Source: JBBIRM01 sp037441765
Lineage (GTDB): Bacteria; Desulfobacterota; BSN033; UBA1163
DNA: 6,796 bases
NCBI GenBank assembly: GCA_037441765.1
Contig: JBBIRM010000157.1
Coordinates: 1-6,796 of the forward strand
Direction of reading: 5' to 3'
Shown: positions 6,405-6,796 of the stretch, in pieces
Layout: each line of letters opens with the position of its first letter
Numbering within the stretch: the stretch's first letter is position 1
Translations under genes and position numbers: made by a program
The notes under the pieces: generated by a model
Seen by the model: the letters and a program-made list of their open reading frames with translations, nothing else
The model's database searches: none
What the model was told of the DNA's origin: nothing

Positions 6405-6457
6405 GCATTCTATTAACCTACCCGCCCTATAGGATTTTCGGGGATCTACATACCAGA

Positions 6458-6470
6458 TTCATTTAATTCC
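6458..6470 (+). promoter_or_regulatory. Additional CATTTAAT operator-like element
   Basis: TTCATTTAATTCC at 6458-6470 carries the same CATTTAAT core as the two palindromes near the regulator start, with only a partial second arm. It lies 77 bp (core to core) upstream of the first palindrome. It is a candidate auxiliary site, but the AT-rich core makes a chance match possible. Confidence 0.3.
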
Positions 6471-6508
6471 CCCTTCAGCGAGGGATTGCGAACTCTCCAA
6501 AATTTTTC

Positions 6509-6539
6509 TTGACAAATTCTGTAAAAGTAGTAGTATCAT
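6509..6539 (+). promoter_or_regulatory. Sigma70-like promoter of the IclR-family gene
   Basis: A perfect -35 TTGACA at 6509-6514 precedes two possible -10 hexamers: TAGTAT at 6531-6536 (16-bp spacer) or TATCAT at 6534-6539 (19-bp spacer, better match). Transcription would start around 6543-6547, only 16-20 nt before the ATG at 6563, leaving almost no room for a leader. Confidence 0.5.
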
Positions 6540-6546
6540 TTAATGA
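6536..6546. promoter_or_regulatory. Palindromic operator candidate 1 (TCATT-T-AATGA)
   Basis: TCATTTAATGA is a perfect 5-bp-arm palindrome centred on 6541. It overlaps the end of the -10 and the predicted transcription start of the IclR-family gene. It shares the CATTTAATG core with the second palindrome, 20 bp downstream. Confidence 0.45.
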
Positions 6547-6551
6547 AAATT

Positions 6552-6570
6552 AATTCCATTTAATGGAATT
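6552..6570. promoter_or_regulatory. Palindromic operator candidate 2, 9-bp arms
   Basis: AATTCCATTTAATGGAATT is a perfect inverted repeat with 9-bp arms and a single central T at 6561, and it contains the ATG start codon at 6563-6565. IclR-family dimers typically bind short palindromes near their own promoters, so negative autoregulation is the natural reading. The 20-bp centre-to-centre spacing from candidate 1 puts both on nearly the same DNA face. Confidence 0.5.
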
Positions 6571-6796
6571 TGCCTTGTCTTCAAAATCTCCCAAAAAAAA
6601 TTTTCAAAATACTTCTTTAGAAAGAGCGATACAGATCCTCTGCAGTTTTACGTTTGAGAGAAGGGAGATGACCCTGGCAGAGATCTCTAATAGTCTTCAC
6701 CTCCCAAAATCCACTGCTTACAGGCTTGTTTCCACCTTGAATGATTATGGCTTCTTAAAGAGGAACGATTCAACGAGATGTTTCTCCTTAGGGTTA
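6563..6796 (+). CDS. IclR-family transcriptional regulator, N-terminal fragment (3' partial)
   Basis: 78 codons run to the window edge with no stop. After an ~17-residue polar leader (SSKSPKKNFQNT), the protein shows a clear IclR-type winged helix-turn-helix: SLERAIQIL (18-26), MTLAEISNSLHL (36-47), recognition helix PKSTAYRLVSTL (48-59), then the wing YGFLKRND...FSLG. The effector-binding domain lies beyond the edge. IclR proteins often control adjacent catabolic genes in response to small organic acids. Its divergent position next to the CoA ligase, with shared sequence elements at both promoters, suggests it controls that gene and itself. ATG 6563 is the first ATG after an in-frame TAA at 6551-6553. 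No Shine-Dalgarno is visible, and the start codon lies inside a palindrome, so translation starts on a very short leader. Confidence 0.88.
   Translation, partial: MEFALSSKSPKKNFQNTSLERAIQILCSFTFERREMTLAEISNSLHLPKSTAYRLVSTLNDYGFLKRNDSTRCFSLGL

Larger units (their letters stand above)
6293..6508. other. Central part of the divergent control region, no gene seen
   Basis: This stretch lies between the two divergent promoters. No frame with a credible start and ribosome binding site was found on either strand. It contains a bulged inverted repeat at 6382-6404, a TACTA/TAGTA inverted repeat at 6307-6322, and one more CATTTAAT copy at 6460-6467. The length is more than two basal promoters need, so additional regulator sites are plausible. 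Confidence 0.5.

Noticed and set aside
6130..6466. Plus-strand open frames in the ligase N-terminus and divergent region
   Set aside because: They have no ribosome binding site, give low-complexity hydrophobic translations, and cross the predicted ligase promoter.
1..6796. CRISPR array, tRNA/rRNA, insertion sequence, defence system
   Set aside because: No spaced direct repeats, cloverleaf-like elements, transposase motifs or nuclease/toxin motifs were seen in any frame.

Overview
The window looks like a chromosomal segment of an uncultured, probably anaerobic bacterium. Most of it has moderate GC (low-to-mid 40s % by eye), A/G-rich ribosome binding sites, sigma70-like promoters and compact gene spacing. 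The gene set (TldD/TldE, a DUF2180-like zinc protein, a single-domain response regulator, GlgC, a phenylacetate-CoA-ligase-like enzyme with an IclR regulator) would suit Desulfobacterota-like or neighbouring lineages. That placement is inference only; there is no rRNA or other phylogenetic marker.

Layout. 1-708 (+) is one open frame entering from the left edge. Its first ~50 codons are a GC-rich (about 63%) S-layer-homology (SLH) segment. From codon ~50 it turns abruptly into the C-terminal half of a TldE/PmbA protein. 804-2252 (+) is a complete TldD with the HExxxH metal site. 2307-2465 (-) is a 52-aa charged small ORF. 2662-2901 (+) is a small multi-cysteine, zinc-finger-like protein of the DUF2180 type. 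2978-3346 (+) is a receiver-only response regulator, overlapping by 4 bases (GTGA) with 3343-4545 (+), glgC (ADP-glucose pyrophosphorylase). 4609-4788 (-) is a 59-aa helical-hairpin small ORF downstream of 4870-6207 (-), an adenylate-forming CoA ligase of the PaaK family. A ~350-bp divergent control region follows, then 6563-6796 (+), the N-terminal HTH of an IclR-family regulator cut by the right edge.

How the genes may work together. TldE plus TldD normally form a heterodimeric metalloprotease, but here TldE lacks its native N-terminal half. The receiver protein and GlgC are translationally coupled, hinting at signal-linked control of glycogen precursor synthesis. The CoA ligase, its trailing small ORF and the divergent IclR gene look like a substrate-responsive unit for activating an aromatic or other carboxylic acid. 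The control region has a TTGACA promoter in each direction and repeated CATTTAAT-type elements, two of which form a tandem palindrome pair 20 bp apart overlapping the regulator's transcription and translation start.

The most anomalous feature is the SLH-TldE junction near position 150. It is either a real gene fusion or, more probably, an assembly or recombination chimera. No insertion sequence, CRISPR array, tRNA/rRNA or recognised defence system was seen.
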